In this document: one piece after another, positions 12,270 to 21,195 of the stretch
How positions within the stretch are numbered: position 1 is the stretch's first letter
Layout of the letters: every line of letters starts with the position of its first letter
From: Hemicordylus capensis
Taxonomy: Eukaryota; Chordata; Lepidosauria; Squamata; Cordylidae
DNA: 64,000 nt
Direction of reading: 5' to 3'
Assembly: GCF_027244095.1 (NCBI RefSeq)
Contig: NC_069660.1
Span: 282,122,863-282,186,862 of the forward strand
Notes under the pieces: generated by a model
The model's database searches: none
What the model was told of the DNA's origin: nothing
Seen by the model: the letters and a program-made list of their open reading frames with translations, nothing else
Position numbers and translations under genes: made by a program

Positions 12270-12617
12270 AAGGCTGTTCACATGACCATGAACTGGGTAG
12301 GACAAAAATCCTACCCAGCTCCAGGAGCTGTGAGCAGCATTCCTGTTTTGTGATCGTGTGTGAACTACAACCTAGGTGGGAGGGGGAAATGATTGTGTGG
12401 GAGGTGGGTGCAGGACCCGACAGCATCGTCCTACCCAGCACTTTTACTGAGGGTGGAGGAAATGCTGCCTGAGCCTGCACCCACCTCTCACATGATCACT
12501 TCCCCCACTCCTACCAAGTTTGTAGTTCACACATGATCAGAAATTGGGAGCACGCACAACTCCCTGAGCTGCTTGGGACACTTGTCCTGCCCAGTTCATA
12601 GTCATGTGGACTGCCTT
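12270..12617. mobile_element. long-arm foldback MITE
   Basis: AAGGCTGTTCACATGACCAT, then GAACTGGGTAGGAC, at the left is mirrored by GTCCTGCCCAGTTC, then ATAGTCATGTGGACTGCCTT, at the right. The similarity continues inward for about 170 bp per arm (for example ACCTAGGTGGGAGGGGGAAA against the complement of the CACTCCTACCAAG region). It is 348 bp, almost all palindrome. A target duplication is not clear. A related foldback lies at 34777-35133. Confidence 0.75.
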
Positions 12618-12639
12618 AAAGTCAAAAGCATGTGAGCGC

Positions 12640-12893
12640 ATTTGCTCACATTTAAAAGGGGCTTAGACAAAGTCATGGAGGACAGGTCTATCAATGGCTA
12701 CCTCAAGTTGGCCACCTCAAGCCTCAGAGGCAAGATGCCTTTCAATACCAGTTGCAGGAGAGCAACAGCAGGAGAGAGGGCATGCCCTCAGCTCTTGCCT
12801 GTGAGGTTCTCAGAGGCATCTGGTGGGCCACTGTGTGAAACAGGATGCTGGACTAGATAGGCCTTGGGCCTGATCCAGCAGGGTTGTTCTTAT
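12640..12893 (-). mobile_element. SINE-like dispersed repeat, family D
   Basis: Plus-strand phrases are TTTAAAAGGGGCTTAGACAA, GGACAGGTCTATCAATGGCT, CACTGTGTGAAACAGGATGC, TGGACTAGATAGGCCTTGGG and CCTGATCCAGCAGGGTTGTT. A partial copy in the other orientation is at 49835-49935, and another piece is at 9953-10018. The minus-strand orientation is chosen arbitrarily, because no internal promoter or tail is decisive. Confidence 0.7.
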
Positions 12894-13954
12894 CTCTCGT
12901 TTTCCTTGCCTCTCTATTTCCTCCCCTTTCTCAGTTGTCTCTCTCACTGTTGAAATTTAAATTGTATACTCCTTTGGCCAGGGACCTGTCTTTTTGTCAC
13001 TGATTTTACTTTATAAGGCCCCATGTGCTGTCTTGAAAGGATGGACTGTTTCTAAAAAAACAGAACAATGGTCAGGAAAGCTCTTCTGCTGACTGCCAGC
13101 ATCTGCTTAATGGATGCTTCTTCTGCAGCTTATCACACTCTCTGGCGACAGCGACATGCTGTGCAGAGCAACAGTAGATTTCGTGAAATGTCATCAGTGC
13201 TAGAAAGAGATCATTACAACCCCACCCCCTGCTCCAAACCTCTTCTAAACATTGCACTGGAAGGCTTGAGACTCAGTGATGACCTGTTTCTATCTCCCCA
13301 GGACCCATGGTCATGTTCAAATGTTTAGCGGCAGAGTAAACCAGAATGTGGATGTGTTTTGAGCAGCTAGGTTCTTTAAGAAGGAGAAGAAAATAAGCGA
13401 AAGAGCTACAGCAATATAATATTTCAGATGATGGCTACAACAGAACATTATTTTAAACAACAACAACAACAAACAACTAATACTCCCGTCAAAGATGGCA
13501 GTTAAAATGTTCTAGAAAGATTTCCAGTTTCAAAGACCTCTATATTGTTTGATATGAAGCTGCCCAAACCCAGGAATTATGATGACAGTCGCTGTTCTCT
13601 GGTCCACTGCTAACTCAGGTTTGACAGGCAGCAGTGAGGGTGGACGGGGCTTGCTCCATGGTGACCCCATGCCTGGCAGGGCCTTAAGATCTTTTTTGTC
13701 TGGCTTTTAATTTTTACATCTGTTAACATCCTGGCTGGTTTTTAACACTGAATTAAAGTGTTCATTGAGGTGCTCCTCCACAGATCTCAGGCAGTCTTAC
13801 AGGTGCTCCTCACTCCGACTTTTTCCAAGCAGTGCTGAGGCACAAACCTGCTTTTCAGTTGTGGAACTGTAGGGCTGTTCATACGAATCCCCACCACCAC
13901 AAACACATGTATACACAACATATGAAGTGTGGGGGGGGAAAGGATTACTCCTGA
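12894..13954. other. unique non-coding DNA
   Basis: No gene or clear repeat apart from a (CAA)n-like patch near 13458-13477 and the fragment GGGCTGTTCATACGAA near 13870, which looks like one end of the 12270-type foldback. Confidence 0.4.
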
Positions 13955-14251
13955 GAGGAGAGCTGGTCTTGTGGTAGCAAGCATGATTTGTCTCCTTAGC
14001 TAAGCAGGGTCTGCCCTGGTTGCATATAAATGGGAGACTTGATGTGTGAGCACTGCAAGATATTCCCCTCAGGGGATGGAGCCGCTCTGGGAAGAGCAAA
14101 AGGTCCCGAGTTCCCTCCCTGGCTTCTCCAAGAAAGGTTTGAGAGATATTCCTACCTGTAACTTTGGAGAAGCCACTGTCAGTCTGTGTAGACAATACTG
14201 AGCTAGATGGACTGATGGTCTGACTCAGTATATGGCAGCTTCCTATGTTCC
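13955..14251 (-). mobile_element. SINE-like dispersed repeat, family A (full length)
   Basis: Reverse copy: AGAGCTGGTCTTGTGGTAGC, AAGCAGGGTCTGCCCTGGTT, CCCTCAGGGGATGGAGCCGC, CTGAGCTAGATGGACTGATG and AGCTTCCTATGTTC in order. It matches 61738-62037 across its whole length, which fixes the family's full size at about 297-300 bp. Confidence 0.85.
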
Positions 14252-14338
14252 TGACTCCACTCCCAATGTATGTGTACCTCCTGGCTCTCGCCCCAAAATC
14301 TATGCAATCAATGGAATGCCAGAATGGAGGCTCTACAC

Positions 14339-14529
14339 AGGAACATAGGAGGCTGCCTTATACTGAGTCATGCCATTGGTCCCTCTAGCACAGTATTGTC
14401 TATGCTGACTAGCAGCAGCTCTCTTAGGTTTCAGGCAGGAGTCTCTCCCAGCTGTACCTGGAGATGCCAGGGAGTGAACCTGAGACCTTTTGCATGCAAA
14501 CAGATGCCCTACCACTGAGGTACAGCCCC
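14339..14529 (+). mobile_element. family A repeat, variant with a different 3' part
   Basis: AGGAACATAGGAGGCTGCCT, TATACTGAGTCATGCCATTG and GGAGATGCCAGGGAGTGAAC match family A. From about 14485 it reads TTTTGCATGCAAACAGATGC, then CCTACCACTGAGGTACAGCC, instead of the usual second half. The same alternative half is hinted at near 33060 and 41550. This suggests two subfamilies. Confidence 0.7.
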
Positions 14530-14581
14530 ATTGTACATGAGTACAAATGGACTTCTGTAGACTCCCCATGCTGTGCAATCA

Positions 14582-14930
14582 GGTATTTATTTATTTATTC
14601 ATGCATGCACACATTCCATTTATATACCATGGAATTTATATTCCATTTATATACCTTTATATACCATTTATATATCATATTCCATTATATGTTCCACAAT
14701 GGCTCAGGGTGGTTAATACAAAAATATAAAAATAATCTAACATTAAAGGGCCTAGGCCATCAGATGAACTGGTGGCAAATGAAGATGGACCTCTCCTGAT
14801 TATCTTAATGAGCGGTGGGGATCTTGCAGGGAAAAGTGTTCTCTCAAGTAACCCAGGCTTAAGCCTTTTGAGGCTTTAAAGCTGATAACCAGCACTTTAT
14901 ATTTCTCCCAGAAGCATACTTTTTAAACCG
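14582..14930 (-). mobile_element. L2-group LINE 3' end
   Basis: Plus-strand phrases GATGAACTGGTGGCAAATGA, GATGGACCTCTCCTGATTAT, CTTAATGAGCGGTGGGGATC and CCAGGCTTAAGCCTTTTGAG match 26560-26660 almost phrase for phrase. The tail side is an AT-rich patch at 14582-14720 containing repeated TTTATATACCATT units. Confidence 0.75.
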
Positions 14931-15489
14931 AATGTGTGGATTTGGGGGTAGAATGAATGAGAACAACCCTCTTCGCTCCCTTTACATTAAAAGACAGAAG
15001 CCGGGGTTTTGTATGCATTCCGTTCAGGTCTCTGTTGGGCCATGTCACTGTTTGTGGGGTCTGTACCCCACTTAGCCCCAAATGGCTTTGCTGATTCATT
15101 CATCATGAACACAACCTGATGTTTCGCACACCACTTCCTCAGTGTGTGGTAAGTGAGGTGCGTAACAATGTTGAAAGCTACCTGTTCATCTCAAGCCGAC
15201 AACTTATATTGCCACAGAAGCACAGCAAGACAAGATGGCCCAAACTGGGCTGAAGAAGGCTGAAACTGGCATGCATCAGGCCCGGGCCAACACTAGACAC
15301 TGGGGGGAAGGGTGGCAGGGATTGGGGGTTGGGCTGTGAGTGAATGTTTTTAGCCCTCTTTACTGTGCAGTAGGGGCTTCAAACTGAGCCCAAGCCGGTT
15401 CTGGGAGTGCGGTACTGACCCCATCCAGTTCTAATCTGGTTTGCATTCAAACCAAACTGGGAAAACCAGTTTTGTGCAAGCACATAGGT
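14931..15489. other. non-coding DNA, no clear repeat
   Basis: Contains ACTGGGAAAACCAGTTTTGT (about 15458-15477), a short inverted word seen at the ends of foldback elements, and the start of a family A fragment. No gene recognised. Confidence 0.4.
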
Positions 15490-15637
15490 TGTCTTCTACT
15501 GAACTATGACCCCATCCCCTGAGGGGAATATCTTGCAGTGCTCACACATGTAGTCTCCTATTCATGTGCAACCAGGGTGGACCCTGTTTAGCAAAGGGGA
15601 CAATTCATGCTGGCTACTACAAGACCATCTCTCCTCA
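15490..15637 (+). mobile_element. family A repeat, 3' fragment
   Basis: CCCCATCCCCTGAGGGGAAT, GCAGTGCTCACACATGTAGT, CCAGGGTGGACCCTGTTTAG and GGACAATTCATGCTGGCTAC are the second half of family A. The first half is absent. Confidence 0.7.
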
Positions 15638-15967
15638 TTCAGATAAAATTATTCTTGTTGATTTCAGCACCAAGGCTACTAGAAATAGATTGAAATATAT
15701 TTTCTTGTTTTCCTCTTTCAGTTGAATTAAATACATGTTACAACATGGACATGGATCCTAATATCCATTCACCGAATGTTGCTCTTCTGCCTCACTTTCT
15801 TCTTCAGTCCCCCCTTACCCTCCAAAAATCTGTTCCTGATGGTTAGGGGACATTTTGGAACAGAACTGTATATGGGCCAGGGGCTGCAATAAGAAGTGGG
15901 GATGGATGAAATGCAGGTACAAGACCACTCTGTTTTCTCTCTCTTTTATTTAAAAAGAATATATATA

Positions 15968-15991
15968 TGAATGAATGAATGAATGAATGAA
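15968..15991. repeat. (TGAA)n microsatellite
   Basis: Six perfect TGAA units directly after a short AT run. Confidence 0.9.
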
Positions 15992-16194
15992 AAGGTTATA
16001 TATTTGCATGCAATAATAAATGGCAGTCTAAGGAGGTGCAGTCCTCCAAAGACGTTCACTTTTCCAAGTCCTATTTGCCTTGCCCCTTAGAAGACAATCT
16101 CCCCCATGCGCTGCTGCTGCTGCTTCATTTTTTTCTTCTCTCTTTAAAAATATTCTGAAAGCAAAGAAGTGTACAGGCCCAGCCCCTGTTCAGA

Positions 16195-16332
16195 TAACAT
16201 TAAGGGGTACATCATTTCTAAGAGCATTGCATGGGCTTCAGCCACACGTCTCCCACTGACTTTAATGGGATTTGCATGGCTAAAAGTCTGTGTAGCGCTT
16301 TGAAAATGTACCCCTAAGGGTCTGACATGAAT
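16195..16332. mobile_element. small foldback element (probable MITE)
   Basis: AACATTAAGGGGTACATCAT on the left is mirrored by AAAATGTACCCCTAAGGGTC on the right, about 100 bp apart. No target duplication identified, so the family is unknown. Confidence 0.45.
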
Positions 16333-16379
16333 TCATAAAACCCTACAATTTCGGAGTTAATACCAAAACACACTTCTGG

Positions 16380-16720
16380 GTAGATTTAGATGCTCATTAG
16401 TTAGCACTTTTCTAATTAAAACACAGCTTACTGAGCATTAGATCTTTTTTTGGAGGGGGTTGGGGGCCGGGCATATATATGTGTAATCTAAAGAGCTGAG
16501 TTATTTACGACAGAAGTGTGGCTGCCGGGAGCACACTAGCTAATTTTCATAACACTTTTATTACACACTGTGTATTAAGCCTGAGACAATGAGAATGGGG
16601 TTGTCACGTTTTTTTCCTTGGAGATTTTGAATATTTCTAAGAAATCACCATGCTGTTAATGGCGAGTTGCACATTGACAGGGTAATTTCATTCCGTGTGA
16701 TACTGATGGGGCTTCCCCCC
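16380..16720. other. repeat-free AT-rich block, candidate conserved non-coding element
   Basis: The block contains no known repeat and holds TAAT-rich homeodomain-like words (CATTAGTTAGCA, TTTCTAATTAAAAC, CTAGCTAATTTTCATAAC, TTTTATTACACACTG). This is the style of vertebrate conserved non-coding sequence. The claim is based on composition and absence of repeats only; conservation cannot be seen from one genome. Confidence 0.3.
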
Positions 16721-17045
16721 CCCCATCCCCGCTTAAGATTACTGGAAGAAATAGCTGCACAGACAGCTTGAAGAAACTTAAATGTCAGAAAGCCCTAAAA
16801 AAATCAAGGGTGATTCAGTGAGTTGGCCACTTCTGTTTAATCCGTAGGCCCTGCAACTTTGGCTTTCAGAGGAATGAAAGAATCCAGCCCATTGATCAGA
16901 TGGGTAGCATGGCTAATTGACAACTGCTTCTTTTCACAGCCCTACAAGAATGAATAGATATGTTCATTTCCAGATGCAACATGATTTTTCTTCAACAGAG
17001 GCAATCCCACCTGTGATTTTGAATATCAAATGCAAACATCTCTTA

Positions 17046-17425
17046 AGTCCCATTCAGACTTCACATTGTAAATATATATAGGTGTCTGTACACACATACA
17101 TGTTTTTGTGTGATTTACTGTACATGCATTCATTTTAAAAGTGAATGTATGCACAGAGCAAACAAATATTCACATTATGTAGAACTCATGTACAGCAGTA
17201 CACTTCCTACCTATAGACTGCATTTGAAGGGCCTATAGCCAGGTTCACTTTTAAAATGCACACATGTAGTCATCCACACAAAAACATGTTCGTATGTACA
17301 GACACCTGAACACATGTATGGCATGTCTAAATAACTTTACTAGTGCACAAATCTGTATGTGTGTACACAGTCACAGATTGTATGTGCATTGAACATAGTG
17401 TGTGAATAATGCTTTAAGTGTCTCT
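17046..17425. mobile_element. unnamed GTACA-rich foldback element, copy 2
   Basis: The core GTACACTTCCTACCTATAGA, GCATTTGAAGGGCCTATAGC, AGGTTCACTTTTAAAATGC is shared with the copies at 11095, 29440 and 53100. The right edge, CATTGAACATAGTGTGTGAA then TAATGCTTT, is the reverse complement of the left edge of the 53100 copy (AAGCATTATTCACACAATAT). This copy seems to hold an extra inverted segment between 17085 and 17180. Confidence 0.65.
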
Positions 17426-17589
17426 TAATGCAGCTTTCTTTTCCATTGGTCAGATAAAAATACATGGAGCTTGCACAGTCACATTCTGGGGTCCTAGGCT
17501 TCTGTATGTATGTGTGGACCTCTACAAGCACACAGAGGCAATCATGTAGACACATAAACAAGCCTTCCTCTTCTCCTCCTGATCTCTGG

Positions 17590-17705
17590 TATGATGTGGT
17601 TGATAAACTGTTATTATGACATGGGGTACGTGGGTGGTGGGTGGGGTGACCTGGGTTCAGATCCCTCCTCAGCAATGAAGTTTACAGAGTGACCCAATGC
17701 AGGTA
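17590..17705 (+). mobile_element. MIR-like SINE fragment
   Basis: GTACGTGGGTGGTGGGTGGG, CCTGGGTTCAGATCCCTCCT and CAGCAATGAAG follow the order of the B-box region and core of the copy at 9235. Decayed and incomplete. Confidence 0.45.
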
Positions 17706-17757
17706 CTTGGGAAACTCCACAGTTTACTATTCTTCATGTTGAAAACTGTTTTTCTAC

Positions 17758-17861
17758 TTTTCTTTCTTTCTTTCTTTCTTTTTTTCTTTCACTAGTTACC
17801 ATTCAAAAACAGGGAAAGTCCTCTTACCCCATGACTATGTAGGACCCTTTGGCACACACAC

Positions 17862-17892
<31 letters not shown>
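17758..17892. repeat. (TTTC)n and (CA)n microsatellites
   Basis: (TTTC)n occupies about 17758-17790 and (CA)n 17853-17892, with one CG interruption. Unique sequence lies between them. Confidence 0.9.
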
Positions 17893-17924
17893 AAATCTGT
17901 CTAAAGTTTTTTTAGCAGGGGGAG

Positions 17925-18118
17925 AACAACTGGCCCTATCCATCCCCAGCACAGTGGCTGTTGCTGGTGTCTATCTTATGTTTCTTTTTTTTAGATTGTG
18001 AGCCCTGGGGACAGGGTGCCATTTTATTTAATTAATTAATTAATTAATTAATTAATTTCTTATCTATGTAAGCTGATTTGGGAACTTTTGTTGAAAAGCG
18101 GTACATAAGTATTAGTCG
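17925..18118 (+). mobile_element. SINE-like dispersed repeat, family C
   Basis: AACTGGCCCTATCCATCCCC, GGCTGTTGCTGGTGTCTATC, AGATTGTGAGCCCTGGGGAC, then (TTAA)n at 18027-18057, and a tail GTTGAAAAGCGGTACATAAG. The internal TTAA expansion replaces the usual TTATTTATT. Confidence 0.8.
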
Positions 18119-18597
18119 TGGCCATTGTGGTATTAGACAGAACTGTTCTCTCTAGTTACAGATGCACTGGACTTCTCCACTTCAACATATTTATCTTCTT
18201 CCAAAGAAAAAAGAGATGAAATTTATTTGCTATTGAAAGAATATTCATCATTAAGATTCTTAAAGTAGGGCTGGAAGATGTCTGTATGCTTCAATGAAGC
18301 ATATGGATGTCAAGTTTATCACTGTGGAGCTGCAAACAGTAGGCTGGATGACATCTCCTGGATGATGGCCAAGTTTAGATTTTTATTAATTATAAACAGC
18401 AACCACCTGATTAATTAAAAAAAAAACCAACAGGAAGTGAGACATTTCTTCTTGAAATGCATTACCTTACAATCAGCACAATTTTCCTGCAATATCAAAT
18501 TGAAATGTAGGAGTCATGACGATAAGAAGTGAAACTGGTGACTAAGTGCCTTGCTGCTGATAGCCTGGGATATTATTCATGATAAAAATATTATTAG

Positions 18598-18672
18598 TGT
18601 AGTAAAGTAATGAAGGGCCAACAGATGAAAGTTTGGGGTGGTGTACAAATATGATGAATTAATTAATTAATC
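18598..18672 (+). repeat. L2-type 3' tail fragment with (AATT)n
   Basis: GTTTGGGGTGGTGTACAAAT then ATGATGAATTAATTAATTAA corresponds to the terminal tail of the LINE at 23165 (GGGTGGTGTACAAATACAAT). Confidence 0.6.
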
Positions 18673-18689
18673 ACACAACAATTTTATTT

Positions 18690-18897
18690 TATTTTTACAC
18701 GTATATCCCACTCTTCCTCCAAGGAGCTCAGAGCGGTGTACATGGTTATTTTTATCCTCATAACAACCCTTTGAGGTAGGTTAGGCAGAGAGATAACTGG
18801 CCCAGAGTCAACCAGTGTGTTTCATGGTTGAATGGGAATTCAAACTTGGGTCTTCCCGGTCCTAATCCAGCACTCTAACCACTATACTAGGCCAGTG
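18690..18897 (-). mobile_element. MIR-like tRNA-headed SINE (family B), near full length
   Basis: Minus copy of the 9235 element. Plus-strand phrases are CTTCCTCCAAGGAGCTCAGA, CAACCCTTTGAGGTAGGTTA, ACTGGCCCAGAGTCA, TTCCCGGTCCTAATCCAGCA and CTCTAACCACTATACTAGGC. It supplies the 3' end missing from the 9235 copy. Confidence 0.85.
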
Positions 18898-19325
18898 GCT
18901 TGGTGACATTGGATGTGGCCTGTGTATCCTTTTTTGGTTGGGCCCGGGCCACCATAACTACAGCCACTACTGCCACAGGACCCCCACTCACATGTCATTT
19001 ACATGGGATGACATGTGATCCTCTTTCATCTATCCAAGCTGCAGTGCATAGACTAGGCCTAGATAATGCTAGAATATTTCAACATTTTCTCTCATTACCA
19101 GGAACTCTGGGTTCCCTACATTGTGGAGTGGGGTGCAGTTGTGTATCCAAACCCACCTGCCTTCAAACTTAATTTCTTCCGTAACGCCTTTACCATATCA
19201 TTTTACCATTCACCACACCTGGAATCTGAAGGAACACATATTTTAGATAAAATAAATAATAAATTTCACCCTCATCCAGAACTGAAATGACTAATTGTGG
19301 ATAGTTGCATTTGCTTGCATTGATC
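18898..19325. other. non-coding DNA
   Basis: No repeat or gene recognised. It ends at the target site of the CpG-rich hAT element. Confidence 0.4.
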
Positions 19326-19997
19326 CAGGGGCGTAACGATAGGGGGGGCAGGCAGGGCACGTGCCCTGGGCGCCACCCTGGTGGGTCACGTGGAGGGTGC
19401 CAAAAAGTGGCTTCCCCCCGCCCCCCTGGATCGCCCGCCGAGTGTGGCGGCGGGCGTGCTGCGGCGATTTGGAGGTGGCGGGCGGCGGCGGCGGGTCGCC
19501 TGCCGAGTGCGGCGGTGGCTGGTGGCTGGCGGCGATGGGCTGTAGCGCGGCCCGAGCAGCGGCGGATCGCCTGCCAAGGAGTGCAGGCAGAGCGATGCCA
19601 AGCCTGCCATCTGGCCCGCCATCGCTTCCCAACTGCTCAGGCGCGCCTGCGCAGTTCATTCTGTGAACTGTGCAGGCGCGCGCCTGCGCAGTTGGGAAGC
19701 AATGCGCTACATCGCTGGGAAGCAGTTGGGAAGCGAGCGCTACAGCTCGCCGCCAGCCACCAGCCACCGCCGCACTCGGCGGGCGACCCACCGCCGCCCG
19801 CCACCGCCCAATCGCCGCTGCCCACCCGCCGCACTCGGCGGGCGACCCGCCATCGCCAAATCGCCGCCACCACCGGCGATCTGCCGCCTGGGGGGCGCCG
19901 CCATGCCCTCACAGGTATGTGGGGGCCGGGGGGGCCGGGGGTGCCATTTCAGGGCCAGAGCTTGCCCTGGGCGCCGTTTCCCCCCGATACGCCATTG
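19326..19997. mobile_element. CpG-rich hAT-like element that is one large palindrome
   Basis: Starts CAGGGGCGTAACGATAG and ends CGATACGCCATTG. It is flanked by CATTGATC (19318-19325) and TGTTGATC (19998-20005), 6 of 8 matching. The interior is very rich in GC and CpG, made of GGCGGGCG and CCGCACTCGG words whose reverse complements appear in the second half. The hairpin centre, TGCGCAGTTCA / TGAACTGTGCA around 19661, falls at the element's midpoint. Arms are about 330 bp with a loop of about 5 nt. Open frames of 100-232 codons on both strands are by-products of GC richness. The ends match the MITE at 20751. Confidence 0.85.
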
Positions 19998-20273
19998 TGT
20001 TGATCTTTGCTTACTTTTGCCTGTAAACTCCCCTGGTCTTGCCTTTTCTCAAATAGTATTAGAAGGCTTACCTTTTAATGAAAATCCAGATTCTCTGAAG
20101 AAATGGACTGCCTTCTGGGCAATGGGAGTGTCTCCAACTGTTGCCTTTCCTTTTCTGGTGTTGCCCTATAATGCACCAGGAAGGAAGCATCATGAAGTTA
20201 CATCCTTTCCCCAATCCATTACTGGGGGGAGGGGGAGGGGGGAGGGGGAATGGCTGTTAAAGGGTCATCATTC
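19998..20273. other. short unique segment with a G-quadruplex-type run
   Basis: GGGGGGAGGGGGAGGGG plus a further GGAGGGGG at about 20224-20248 fits the four-G-tract pattern. Nothing else recognised. Confidence 0.5.
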
Positions 20274-21106
20274 AAATCGCAACCCAACAGATCCAATGAT
20301 ACATTAATTAAGAAAAAAGACATAAGGAATGAAATATATGAATTACAACTGTATTATAAATTATAAAATCATATAGAAATGGTAACAGCAATAGCTCATG
20401 CAAGTCGAAAATGCTAACAAAAGATATGCTATGTTAAATGACAGCTAATCAAAAAGGAGAACTATATAGTCCATGATAGATGGTTATAAAGACAGGAATC
20501 CAGTGATAAGCTGTTTCAAACTACTTTGTCAAGTGTCCATGTGTGAGTTCATATTGTCTCCCATGAAAATCAAGCAAACCTTCACAGTAACTTCAAAACC
20601 ATGTTGGAAAAAACATTTGAAAATGAGCAATAAATCCTCTTCATAAAGGGGATTCCATAGGAAGTGTTACATCAGAATTTGGAAGTGTTGCATCAAAAGG
20701 GGAAACTTGAAGTTCCTTATGAAGAAGATAATATTCTCGCCTCTTATGATCAGGGGCATATCTAGGGTGGGGCAGGCAGGGCACGTGACCCAGGCGCCAC
20801 TTGAAGGGGGGCGCAATTTCTTAAAATTAATTTTTTTTTAAACAATGGCCACCAAAGAAATGGCCACTAGGCATGCTCAGATGGCCTCTGTGAGGCCCTA
20901 GGCACTTCTATGTAGTTTTTCCAAGTACACCTCCGCATACTATTTCAGTGCTTGCCCTAGGCGCTATTTTCCCTAGATACGCCTCTGCTTATGATCTATT
21001 AAGGAATGATTTTATTATTTATGATGCAGTTAAAAATCGTATATTTGATTCCTTATGTCTTTCCTTTCTTAATTATGGTATCATTGGATCTGTTGGGTTG
21101 TGATTT
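20274..21106. mobile_element. unclassified element with about 65-bp inverted ends
   Basis: The left arm, CGCAACCCAACAGATCCAAT and onward (20274-20338), is the near-exact reverse complement of the right arm (21041-21106, ending ATCTGTTGGGTTGTGATTTT), including the shared GACATAAGGAAT. Without the hAT MITE nested at 20751-20987 the element would be about 590 bp. No coding frame and no clear target duplication. It could be a non-autonomous DNA transposon or a Penelope-type remnant with inverted repeats. Confidence 0.6.
20751..20987. mobile_element. hAT-like MITE, CAGGGGCGTA-type ends
   Basis: Begins CAGGGGCATATCTAGGG and ends CCCTAGATACGCCTCTG. It is flanked by a perfect 8-bp duplication CTTATGAT (20743-20750 and 20988-20995). 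The subterminal TGACCCAGGCGCCA / TGCCCTAGGCGC words match those of the palindromic element at 19326. 237 bp, no coding capacity. Confidence 0.92.
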
Positions 21107-21150
21107 TAATTCTTAGTTTCAGATCCTTTTATGCTATTTATGTGGTGCTT

Positions 21151-21195
21151 GGAAAGGAAAGGAAAGGAAAGGAAAGAAGGAAAGGAAAGGAAAGG
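21151..21195. repeat. (GGAAA)n microsatellite
   Basis: Nine units with one GAAGG interruption. Confidence 0.9.

Noticed and set aside
19305-20307. GC-rich open frames of 91-232 codons on both strands
   Set aside because: They lie across the palindromic hAT element, exist on both strands in several frames, and consist of Ala/Pro/Arg/Gly runs expected from GC-rich sequence.
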